This document shows positions 53,401 to 61,467 of a stretch of 64,000 bases of DNA, piece after piece. The stretch covers positions 350,459 through 414,458 of the forward strand of contig NZ_KE332392.1 of NCBI RefSeq assembly GCF_000409775.1, in the 5' to 3' direction. Numbering within the stretch: position 1 is the stretch's first letter; each line of letters begins with the position of its first letter. A model generated the notes under the pieces. It was not told the origin of the DNA. It did not search any database and saw only the letters and a program-made list of their open reading frames with translations. The position numbers were made by a program, and so were the translations under genes. Origin of the DNA: Litchfieldella anticariensis FP35 = DSM 16096 (GTDB lineage: Bacteria > Pseudomonadota > Gammaproteobacteria > Pseudomonadales > Halomonadaceae).

Positions 53401-55181
53401 ATGGGCTGGGGTTGCTCTGCCAACCACGACGCTAGTTCATCACTGTCCATGGGGCCGGCAAGAAGGTTGCCTTGGGCACGGGTGATGCCCTCGATGAGCA
53501 AGGCGTCTTTCGTCGCTTGGTTCTCCACCCCGACCACGACACATTCCACTCCCAGGCTGGATAGCAGACGGTGGATACCGCCAAGCAGTATCCGGCTGCG
53601 TTCTTGCTTGGCGATGCTTGCCACTAGCGCGCCATTGAGTTTCGCCTGGCGGATGGGTAAACGCGAGAGATAGGCAAAATTGACGTGGCCATCGCCCAAC
53701 TCGTCGATGGTCAGTTTAATGCCCATGCGTTGCAGGCGTCGCAGTAGATGTTGCGTCTCTTCGGGCTCGCTGGCGAAACTGTCGCTAGCAATTTCCAATG
53801 TCAGCCAGGAAACGTCTTCGATGTGTCGACGCAAGAAGCGATCCAACGGTTGATGGTCGAAGGCATCCTCGAGTAGGTGTTGATCGACGATATTGACCGC
53901 GATAGGCAATTTGGCAAGTGGTGAACCGTTTTCTTGCCACCATTGATGTTGGCGAATGACTCGGCCGATCACCCACCGGTCAAGGCGTACTGCCAGGCCC
54001 AGGCTTTTTGCCAAGGGCAGGAATTGGCGTGGCAATAGCGGCCCTGGTCCCGGTGTGTACCAACGCACCAGGGCTTCCAATCCCACTGTTTGCCCCGTCT
54101 CCAGGTCGATTTGCGGTTGATAGAGCAATTGGAAGTGCTGGTCGGGAGCCGCCAGGGCTTCACGTAGAGTCAGTTCCCTTTCCAGTTGAGCCTGCATGTC
54201 ACGGCTCAACTCCTTGTCGACGAAGGCGTAGCGACCATGGCCAGCATGTTTGGCCGCATACATGGCGGTATCGGCAAGGCGCAGCAGGTCCTCGCTATCT
54301 TCACTGTCTTGAGGGTATAGGGCGATACCGATGCTAGCCGAGACAGGCAGGTGCTGCCCGGCGATCCAGAACGGTGGCTCCAGCGCTTCGAGCAGTCGGA
54401 GTGCCACGTTTTGTGCCGAGAGTTCGCTGACGTCGTGCTCGAGCAGAACGATGAATTCATCGCCGCCAAATCGGGCTAGGGTATCGTCATTGCGTAGCAC
54501 CTGTGTCAGACGCCTGGCCGTCTGCTTGAGTAATAGGTCTCCGGCGGTATGGCCGAGTGAGTCGTTGATGCGTTTGAAGCAATCCAAGTCGATGAACAGC
54601 AGCGCCAGGCTGTGGTCGTGGCGTTCAGCATGATGTATGGCGTGGTCGAGACGATCGTTGAGCAGTAGCCGGTTGGCCAACCCCGTCAGGGGGTCGTAGT
54701 ACGCCTTGAGGCGGAGCTGCGATTCGGTGGCCTTGATAACGGAGATGTCGATGAAGGCGCGAACGTAATGGCTTACTCCTCCCAAGTCGTCATAGACAGC
54801 ATCGATAGCCAGCAACTCCGGGTAATATTCGCCATTCTTGCGGCGACACATGACTTCACCTTGCCAATGGTGCTCATGGGCGAGCTGTTGGAGTTGCTCA
54901 TGGTAGTCGGCGTTCTGTTCCCGGCTATGGAAGACTTCGATGTCCCAGCCAATGACTTCCTCCCGGTCGTAGCCCGTGATCACGCTGAACGTTGGGTTGG
55001 CGATCAGAATGCGGTGCTGGGGATCGGTAATGATGAGGCCCACCGGGCCATGGTCGAAGGCTAGCTCGGCGAAATCACGCCGTGAGAAAGCTGCCGTGGC
55101 GAGCCGCAACTCGTGCCCCAGCAGATCGCGGGAAGCCGAACTCTCGCCAGCGCCGAGAGAGGAGCCGGGATCATCGTGCAT
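53397..55181 (-). CDS. PAS-GGDEF-EAL protein with degenerate EAL domain
   Basis: The 594-residue cytosolic protein has a PAS domain (about 35-150, VGLIITDPQHRILIANPTF), then GGDEF with intact motif at 239-243. An I-site RxxD lies five residues upstream (RNDDTLARF), so cyclic-di-GMP synthesis is plausible. The EAL domain begins with EAL at 369-371, but the metal/catalytic DDFG is TIDELGDG. The second glutamate motif AEGVE is VVGVEN. Phosphodiesterase activity is unlikely; it may be a c-di-GMP sensor. ATG 55181 is the likely start. Confidence 0.9.
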   Translation of the reverse strand: MHDDPGSSLGAGESSASRDLLGHELRLATAAFSRRDFAELAFDHGPVGLIITDPQHRILIANPTFSVITGYDREEVIGWDIEVFHSREQNADYHEQLQQLAHEHHWQGEVMCRRKNGEYYPELLAIDAVYDDLGGVSHYVRAFIDISVIKATESQLRLKAYYDPLTGLANRLLLNDRLDHAIHHAERHDHSLALLFIDLDCFKRINDSLGHTAGDLLLKQTARRLTQVLRNDDTLARFGGDEFIVLLEHDVSELSAQNVALRLLEALEPPFWIAGQHLPVSASIGIALYPQDSEDSEDLLRLADTAMYAAKHAGHGRYAFVDKELSRDMQAQLERELTLREALAAPDQHFQLLYQPQIDLETGQTVGLEALVRWYTPGPGPLLPRQFLPLAKSLGLAVRLDRWVIGRVIRQHQWWQENGSPLAKLPIAVNIVDQHLLEDAFDHQPLDRFLRRHIEDVSWLTLEIASDSFASEPEETQHLLRRLQRMGIKLTIDELGDGHVNFAYLSRLPIRQAKLNGALVASIAKQERSRILLGGIHRLLSSLGVECVVVGVENQATKDALLIEGITRAQGNLLAGPMDSDELASWLAEQPQPI

Positions 55182-55274
55182 AATCTGATTACCACGAGTT
55201 ATTATAAGCAATTCCTCTAACTATCGATGGGGCAAGGGCCGCCGTCAAACTTTGCTTGGAGGGATGACAAAGAA

Positions 55275-55299
55275 GCGGCACCCACCGATTGGGTGTCGC
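55275..55299 (-). terminator. Rho-independent terminator of the leftward XRE-type regulator
   Basis: On the minus strand GCGACACCCA pairs with TGGGTGCCGC (one mismatch) around ATCGG and continues TTCTTTGTC. It lies 72 bases after the regulator stop. Confidence 0.75.
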
Positions 55300-55315
55300 A
55301 AAAGCAAGGGAAGCG

Positions 55316-55370
55316 CTGAATGATTGCCTGCGCGACTTCGGCGTCCCCAGTGGATCGCTGCGTTACATGT
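55316..55370. repeat. Degenerate half copy of the CTGAATAAAT element
   Basis: CTGAATGATTGCCTGCGCG and a later GGATCGCTGCGTTAC match the left half of the element at 6114 with an insertion. No right end is seen. The matching sequence runs up to the regulator stop codon at 55371. Confidence 0.5.
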
Positions 55371-55841
55371 TCAAACGGTTGCCTTGATCAGTCGTGTCAT
55401 TTTGGCGGGGTCCGGCTGGATACCGGTATTGTGGTACATCTCGTAGATGGCCAGAATCAGGTCGGCCTTCTTGGTGGGTGGCTCGATCTTCAGTCCGAGT
55501 CGTTCCTGAACTCCTTCCACCGCTTCAATGACCGAGCGCAATAGTTTTTCGTCCTGCTTTCCATTACTAGGCTGATAGAGTTCCTCGAGCAGTATCGGGC
55601 CTTCCCCTGTCAGTAACCAGTGCCCATTCACGTTCACCGTCTTGGCAATGGCGGCCAATGCCATCCATTTGGGTTCGGAACGGCCGCTGAGATAGTTCTC
55701 CAGTGTACGCCGGGGAATCCCCGTAGATTTGGCTAAGGAATTGCCACTACCTGCCAGATTAGTACATGTTCTAATCCGGTCTCGCAGTGTTTCATGACTC
55801 AGCATACGCTGAGTGGTAGGTGCCCCGGTATTTTCTTTCAT
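55371..55841 (-). CDS. XRE/CI-like helix-turn-helix regulator
   Basis: The 156-residue protein has a helix-turn-helix (SLAKSTGIPRRTLENYLSGR) in residues 35-60, and a following WMALAAIAKTVNVNGHWLL like phage CI/Cro-type repressors. The C-terminal half is helical, with no LexA-like protease motif. Upstream DNA is AT-rich and no ribosome site is clear, so ATG 55841 is provisional. It lies between two c-di-GMP genes and diverges from the tandem cyclases, which it may regulate. Confidence 0.78.
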   Translation of the reverse strand: MKENTGAPTTQRMLSHETLRDRIRTCTNLAGSGNSLAKSTGIPRRTLENYLSGRSEPKWMALAAIAKTVNVNGHWLLTGEGPILLEELYQPSNGKQDEKLLRSVIEAVEGVQERLGLKIEPPTKKADLILAIYEMYHNTGIQPDPAKMTRLIKATV

Positions 55842-56229
55842 ATGTCGATTTTTTTAATATTTTGATTTGAGTATGCTTTTCACGTGCTATGACATCGTCG
55901 ATGCCAGTATGGCAGAAGAAGATGCTCATAGTGGCTTGAAATACTTAACCAATTTGGGCTATGTTTGGCCTCGTTCGTTGTATTTTCATGTTTTCTTCGA
56001 TAGCTGGTTGATGCGTAAGACGAGGTGTTTTTCGTTAGATGTCTTGTCATTCGCTGAGCATTCAAGGATAGCATTGCCTCGACGCAGGACAATGCGTGAT
56101 CCCGTCTAGGGAAGAGAACAGTTAACGAACGGAAATAACAAGTAAAAAATTGCTTGGCCGAAGTGGCATCGATTCTCTCGTGTGACCTCGCCCGCCAATG
56201 CGAAACCAGGGAAAACTGACACGAACGCC
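55842..56229. other. AT-rich divergent regulatory region, no gene supported
   Basis: This 388-bp stretch between the XRE gene and the first cyclase is much richer in A and T than the window average. It should hold promoters for both genes. An 80-codon open frame at 55867-56109 lacks a ribosome site and has odd composition, so I do not call it. Confidence 0.5.
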
Positions 56230-58269
56230 ATGGGCAGGACTCTTCGCAATATACGATTTCATATCCTGCATTTTCGCACCCTGCATTCCCGGCTATGGCT
56301 AGGTATCGGCATGGGGTGGCTAGTATTGGCTATTGTGATCCTGCTGTTTTCCTTGCAAATCGGTAGCCATTTGGCCAAGGACTCCAATACCACCCACCTG
56401 GAATACGAAGCCGCCCTCATTGCTGACCGGATCGAGGATGACCTGACGTCTGGAATCCGCACGCTGCAGCACCTCTCTCACGACATGTATGACGGACATA
56501 GTGCGGAGGAAGTGGCAGAAGGCTTACGTGGGGGAGGGCATCTCGATCATGTGTTCGGCATATTCGAATCGCTGCTGATCGTCTCTCCTGAAGGGCGGGT
56601 CGTGTTAGGTCTGCCGCAGACGAATGGCTGGGAGGGTCGGGACGTAGGGGATCACGCGTACTTTTCCTTCATCCGGCAAGCACATGGACCCCATGTCAGC
56701 GAGCCCTTCGTCGACTCGGCAACGGGCAAGCCGGTGGTGATCGCCGGCGTGCCATTGCATGATGAGTCCGGCCGTTTTGCCGGCATGGTGGCGGGAGTGC
56801 TCAGCGTGACCGACAGCGAGTTGTTCACCGGCCTGTCGCGTATCCGCATCGGCGAAGGTGGTTTCGTCTCACTGATGACGGCCTCGGGACGTATTCTTTC
56901 CCATCCGAATGCCAACCTGGTCATGCAATCGGTGCCGGAACGGAGTTCTCACCCCGTGTTGAGTCAGGCCTTGGCGGGGTGGGAGGGGGTTACCGAAGGA
57001 TATCAGCTTGGTGGCGGTTGGGAGAAATATCTGGTCGATGGAGACTGGGCTCTGCAGGCGTATCGGCAGGTTGGTTCGAGCGGTTGGGTGGTGGGCGTCT
57101 ATCTGCCCTTCGATCAGGTACAACAGCCGATCGTGTCCTTTCTTCATCAGCTCTTGTGGGTGGGGCTGACCACTGCGCTAGTGATATTGCCGCTTCTCTG
57201 GTGGTTGTTGCGAGAGTTGTTGAGGCCTTTACGGCTCTTGGAACGTCAGATCGCCCGTGTCGGGCGGGGTGAGGTGTCGCAAGTGCAATTGCACACCAAT
57301 ATGCGTGAACTGCAGCAGGTTGCCGAGGCCTTCAATGACCTCGAGGCTCGCCGTGGTAAGGCCATGGCATTCCTGCACGATCGTCAGGCGTTTCTCGATG
57401 CGGTCCTGGGTGCCTCGCCGGCGGCCATGTTCGTTAGCAATAGGGCAGGGCGGGTCACTTATATCAATCCTGCCGTAAGTGAGCTTACCGGCTATGACTT
57501 GCCGACATACCGGGATAGCGACTGGCGCTCGCATGTCCATGAGAAGGATCGCCAGGACGCCATCGACCTCTGGTTCGATGCCATGGCAACGGGGCGCGAC
57601 TTTCAGCGTCAACTGCGCTATCACCGGGCGGATGGTGAATTGCTCTGGTTAGAGGTGCACACCAGCCAGGTGGTATCCAACGGCCAGCCGATCGGCTTTG
57701 TCGGAATCGTCAAGGACATTACCCAGCGCCGAGAACGTGAGGCCCTGCAGCGCTGGGAGGCAGAGCACGATCCCTTGACGGGGTTGCTCAATCGCCGTGG
57801 CTTCGAGCGGCGTCTGGAAGAGGCCATGGTCGAGTGGCAAAAGACGGGGGCGCCGTCGGCCTTGATCCTGTTCGATCTGGACCATTTCAAGCCGATCAAT
57901 GACGAAGGTGGTCATGCGCTAGGCGACGAGATGTTGCGACGGATCGCACAGGTCGTGGCCTGGGAGGTGCGCCGTAGTGACCATGTGGCCCGTCAAGGCG
58001 GCGACGAGTTCGCCGTGTTGATGCCGAGCTGTACCCTGTCGCAGGCCAAGAGGATCGCCGACAAACTGCGCGAGGCGGTGCGGGAGATTTGCGTCACACA
58101 TGCGGGCAAGGAATACCGGGTCACGCTGAGTCTCGGCATTGCCGGCTTCAATGACGGTGAGCGTGCCATAGAAGGCATCATGGAGCGTGCTGACGCGGCC
58201 TGCTATCGGGCCAAGACAAGGGGTCGGGATAGCGCTATCTTGGGGGCGGGAGGCGAGCCGATAGATTGA
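56230..58269 (+). CDS. dCache-HAMP-PAS-GGDEF diguanylate cyclase, paralogue 1
   Basis: The 679-residue membrane protein has TM1 (LWLGIGMGWLVLAIVILLFS), a periplasmic double-Cache sensor (YFSFIRQAHGPHVSEPFVDS), and TM2 (LLWVGLTTALVILPLLWWLL). HAMP, PAS and GGDEF at 590-594, with an upstream I-site (RRSD), follow. It should make c-di-GMP when the periplasmic ligand is sensed. The ligand is unknown. The start is uncertain (ATG 56230 or GTG 56182). The next gene is a near-duplicate. Confidence 0.9.
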   Translation: MGRTLRNIRFHILHFRTLHSRLWLGIGMGWLVLAIVILLFSLQIGSHLAKDSNTTHLEYEAALIADRIEDDLTSGIRTLQHLSHDMYDGHSAEEVAEGLRGGGHLDHVFGIFESLLIVSPEGRVVLGLPQTNGWEGRDVGDHAYFSFIRQAHGPHVSEPFVDSATGKPVVIAGVPLHDESGRFAGMVAGVLSVTDSELFTGLSRIRIGEGGFVSLMTASGRILSHPNANLVMQSVPERSSHPVLSQALAGWEGVTEGYQLGGGWEKYLVDGDWALQAYRQVGSSGWVVGVYLPFDQVQQPIVSFLHQLLWVGLTTALVILPLLWWLLRELLRPLRLLERQIARVGRGEVSQVQLHTNMRELQQVAEAFNDLEARRGKAMAFLHDRQAFLDAVLGASPAAMFVSNRAGRVTYINPAVSELTGYDLPTYRDSDWRSHVHEKDRQDAIDLWFDAMATGRDFQRQLRYHRADGELLWLEVHTSQVVSNGQPIGFVGIVKDITQRREREALQRWEAEHDPLTGLLNRRGFERRLEEAMVEWQKTGAPSALILFDLDHFKPINDEGGHALGDEMLRRIAQVVAWEVRRSDHVARQGGDEFAVLMPSCTLSQAKRIADKLREAVREICVTHAGKEYRVTLSLGIAGFNDGERAIEGIMERADAACYRAKTRGRDSAILGAGGEPID

Positions 58270-58344
58270 TGTGTTGCATTTTATAACAAAGTGATGAGGT
58301 GTCAGACCAGAGCCGTGATAGCCTAATACCAACGCCTTATCGCT

Positions 58345-60315
58345 ATGGTTCTACGCAGTATGGGATGGCTTCGTTCTCTGCACTCACGATTGTTGCTGGG
58401 TATTGGGTTGGGTTGGCTCGTACTGATTGCAGCCGTGCTGATCTATGCTTCCCAAGCAGGCAGTAATCTGGTCAGACAAGCCAATATCGCCCACCTTGAA
58501 TATGAAGCGACTTTGATCGCACAAGATATCGAGCGAGCCATCAATGAGCGCATCGGTGCCCTGACACGTCTAGCTGCTCGGGTAGACCCCGATGCCGGGC
58601 AAGTCATTACCCAATTACGTGAAAATGAAAGCCTGTTGGAAGCCTTCGACTTGCTTGTGGTCGTCTCCGCCGAGGGTGAGGTGCTGGCAGATTGGCCTCG
58701 TTTGCAGGGGCGACGCGGGCTAGACGTGAGCGATCGCGAATACTTTCGCTTCCTGAAGCATGTGCGCCGCCCCTATGTCAGCGAGCCCTTCATCGGTGAA
58801 GCCAGTGATGTACCACTGGTAATGATTGGAGTGCCGATACTCGATGATGACGGTGCTTTCATCGGTATGGTTGGTGGAGTGATCAGTGTCAGAAATAGCG
58901 GTTTCTTTGCAAATTTGCGACGCATTCGAATTGGCGATAGTGGCTTTGCCGCATTGATGACCGCCTCGGGGCGTATCATCGCTCACCCGAAGGAAACCAT
59001 GCTGATGCAACCGGTGCCTGGTGCCCAGCAGAACCCGGCGCTCGATCTTGCACTGTCTGGCTGGCAGGGGGCGACCGAAGGTTTGTTGCTTTCGGGTGAG
59101 CCGGCATTACAGGCCTACCAGCAGGTGTGGACGGCTGGTTGGATAGTCGGGGTATTCCTTCCCACCCGCCAAATACAAGGGCCGATCGATATCTTCGTGC
59201 GTGAGCTATGGTGGGTCGGGTTGCTCACGGTGGCATTGATGTTGCCGTTGTTGTGGTCGCTGTTGAAGGCATTGATGCGCCCGCTGCACCGCCTCGAGCG
59301 CCAGATTGGACGTATTGGGCGGGGCGAGGCTTCCAGGGTACATCTCTATACACGGATGCGCGAACTGCAGAAGGTAGCCGGCGCCTTCAATGACCTGGAG
59401 GTCAAGCGGGAGAAAGCGGCATCGCTGCTACAGGATCGTCAAGCCTTTCTCGATGCTGTACTTGCCTCTTCGCCGGTGGGGATGTTCGTGTGCAATCTGC
59501 GCGGCGAGATCGAGTACCTGAACCCGGCATTGGAGCAACTCACGGGATATTCGCTGGAGGCGTATCGTAACGGCTTCATCCTTGAGCATCTGCATCAGGA
59601 TGATATGAATGACATTCGCGATCTGTGGTTCGACATGCTGAACACCGGTCGCGATTTCCAGCGCCAGTTCCGTTATTTCACCGCTGGCGGCGATACCTTG
59701 TGGCTCGAGGTCCAAATCAGGCAGGTTCTCGACCGTGGCGCACCTCTGGGGTATGTGGGAACCGTCAAGGATATCACCGAACGGCGCGAGCAAGAGGCCC
59801 TGCAACGTTGGGAAGGCGAACATGATCCTTTGACAGGGCTTCTCAATCGCCGAGGGTTCGAGCGTCGTTTGGAAGACGCCATGGCCGAGTGGCGAAAGGC
59901 AGGGACGCCATCGGCGCTCATTCTACTTGACCTGGATAATTTCAAACCCATCAACGACGAAGGTGGTCATGCCTTGGGCGACGAGATGCTACGCCGCCTT
60001 GCGCAGGTCATGGCCTGGGAAGTGCGCCGCAATGATCATGTGGCACGCCAGGGAGGCGATGAGTTCGCTGTGCTGATGCCCAGTTGTACCCTGGCACATG
60101 CCCAGGGGGTCGCCGAGTCCTTACAGAAGGTGGTGCGAGAAGTTGGTGTCATGCATGACGGTAAGGAGTATCGGGTAACGCTGAGCATCGGTATCGCCGG
60201 TTTCGACGACGACGACCGTTCCATCGATGATATCGTCAAGCGCGCTGATGCAGCCTGCTACCAGGCCAAAGCGCAGGGGAGGAACAAGATCGTCATGGCA
60301 AATGTCGCTAGTTAG
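58345..60315 (+). CDS. dCache-HAMP-PAS-GGDEF diguanylate cyclase, paralogue 2
   Basis: The 656-residue protein has the same domain order as its upstream neighbour. The GGDEF motif at 570-574 and the I-site (RRND) are intact. The cyclase domains are visibly highly similar (long identical runs around NRRGFERRLE and PINDEGGHALGDEMLRR). The Cache sensor domains are less alike, which suggests duplication followed by change of sensed ligand. ATG 58345 is 75 bases after the first gene, with no terminator, so they may be co-transcribed. Confidence 0.9.
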   Translation: MVLRSMGWLRSLHSRLLLGIGLGWLVLIAAVLIYASQAGSNLVRQANIAHLEYEATLIAQDIERAINERIGALTRLAARVDPDAGQVITQLRENESLLEAFDLLVVVSAEGEVLADWPRLQGRRGLDVSDREYFRFLKHVRRPYVSEPFIGEASDVPLVMIGVPILDDDGAFIGMVGGVISVRNSGFFANLRRIRIGDSGFAALMTASGRIIAHPKETMLMQPVPGAQQNPALDLALSGWQGATEGLLLSGEPALQAYQQVWTAGWIVGVFLPTRQIQGPIDIFVRELWWVGLLTVALMLPLLWSLLKALMRPLHRLERQIGRIGRGEASRVHLYTRMRELQKVAGAFNDLEVKREKAASLLQDRQAFLDAVLASSPVGMFVCNLRGEIEYLNPALEQLTGYSLEAYRNGFILEHLHQDDMNDIRDLWFDMLNTGRDFQRQFRYFTAGGDTLWLEVQIRQVLDRGAPLGYVGTVKDITERREQEALQRWEGEHDPLTGLLNRRGFERRLEDAMAEWRKAGTPSALILLDLDNFKPINDEGGHALGDEMLRRLAQVMAWEVRRNDHVARQGGDEFAVLMPSCTLAHAQGVAESLQKVVREVGVMHDGKEYRVTLSIGIAGFDDDDRSIDDIVKRADAACYQAKAQGRNKIVMANVAS

Positions 60316-60396
60316 GCGAGTGATGGCATGACTGTGCGTCGTGCTAGTTGACTCTCTACGGTAGGGACCAAGCATCAAACGATGCGGGAGTTTGCT

Positions 60397-61311
60397 ATGA
60401 CGGATACACAGGATCTGTTTCCGACGCGCTTGGAGCGCAAACTGGGGATGTTCGAGCGTATCGACCCGGTAGTGTACAGTGAGGGCAGTCAGCGCAACGA
60501 TGGACCCTTGAGCAAGGAAGAGGTCGATGAGTTCGACAGAAAGGGGTTCATCTCTTTTGAAGGCTTTTTCGACAAGCAGGAAATGGACGCCTTCATTCAG
60601 GAGTTGAGAGAATATGAGGACGATGCAGATCTGAAGTTGTCTGAGGGGACCATCCTCGAGCCAGGAAGGGAGGAAATACGTTCGATTTTCGGTATCCATG
60701 AGGTTTCCGAGCGTTTCAGCCGCCTGACCCGAGATCCACGAGTCCTGGCGATGGTCCAGCAATTGCTGGGCAGCGATGTCTATATCCACCAGTCACGTAT
60801 CAACTACAAGCCTGGCTTCAAGGGCAAAGGCTTCGACTGGCATTCCGACTTCGAGACTTGGCATAGCGAGGATGGCATGCCGCGCATGCGTTCGCTGAGC
60901 TGTTCTATCGTGCTTACCGAGAATGGCGAGTTCAATGGTCCGTTAATGCTGGTTCCCGGTTCACACCACTATTTCGTGCCTTGCGTGGGGCGCACACCGG
61001 TGGACAACTACAAGGAGTCGCTGAAGAGCCAGTATGTCGGTGTTCCCGATGAAGGCAGTTTGCGCGAACTAATGCTGAAAGGAGATATCGAAGCGCCCAA
61101 GGGTCCGGCTGGATCCTTGATAATGTTCGAGTGCAACACTCTGCATGGCTCGAATATCAACATGTCCTGCTGGCCGCGAAGCAATCTGTTCTTCGTTTAC
61201 AACAGTGTCGAGAACACGCTTCACGATCCGTACTGTGGAAACAAGCCGCGCCCCGAATTCCTGGCCAACCGCAGTGATTGGCGGCCACTGGAGGCTATCG
61301 AGGGCAGATAG
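60397..61311 (+). CDS. ectD: Ectoine hydroxylase EctD
   Basis: EctD hydroxylates ectoine to 5-hydroxyectoine using iron, oxygen and 2-oxoglutarate, giving a better heat and desiccation protectant. The 304-residue protein carries the signature segment FDWHSDFETWHSEDGMPRMR. The iron ligands are His149, Asp151 and His250 (NTLHGSNINMS). GGGAG lies before ATG 60397. The ectABC genes are not next to it, so the hydroxylase is encoded away from ectoine synthesis, as in several halophiles. It is followed by tRNA-Arg. Confidence 0.96.
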   Translation: MTDTQDLFPTRLERKLGMFERIDPVVYSEGSQRNDGPLSKEEVDEFDRKGFISFEGFFDKQEMDAFIQELREYEDDADLKLSEGTILEPGREEIRSIFGIHEVSERFSRLTRDPRVLAMVQQLLGSDVYIHQSRINYKPGFKGKGFDWHSDFETWHSEDGMPRMRSLSCSIVLTENGEFNGPLMLVPGSHHYFVPCVGRTPVDNYKESLKSQYVGVPDEGSLRELMLKGDIEAPKGPAGSLIMFECNTLHGSNINMSCWPRSNLFFVYNSVENTLHDPYCGNKPRPEFLANRSDWRPLEAIEGR

Positions 61312-61322
61312 AGAAGTAGTGA

Positions 61323-61399
61323 TGGCGCCCCCATCAGGATTCGAACCTGAGACCTTCCCCTTAGGAGGGGGACGCTCTATCCAGCTGAGCTATAGGGGC
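61323..61399 (-). tRNA. tRNA-Arg (anticodon CCT)
   Basis: The 77-nt minus-strand cloverleaf has acceptor GCCCCTA/TGGGGGC (one G-T pair), D-arm GCTC/GAGC, anticodon stem TCCCC/GGGGA with loop CTCCTAA, and TCAGG/CCTGA T-arm. G73 and an encoded CCA end it. Anticodon CCT reads the rare Arg codon AGG. Confidence 0.96.
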
Positions 61400-61467
61400 G
61401 CTGCGACAAGCGGCCGTTATTATAAGCGTCTGAACGCGCAAGATAAACCCGCAACGTTTTCTGGCGG

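Noticed and set aside
55867-56109. An 80-codon open frame in the AT-rich region before the cyclase pair
   Set aside because: No ribosome-binding site, aromatic-rich unusual composition and location inside a divergent promoter region. No family is recognised.
61323-61399. Phage or island attachment site at tRNA-Arg
   Set aside because: No integrase gene and no direct repeat of the tRNA 3' end were found on either side within the window.
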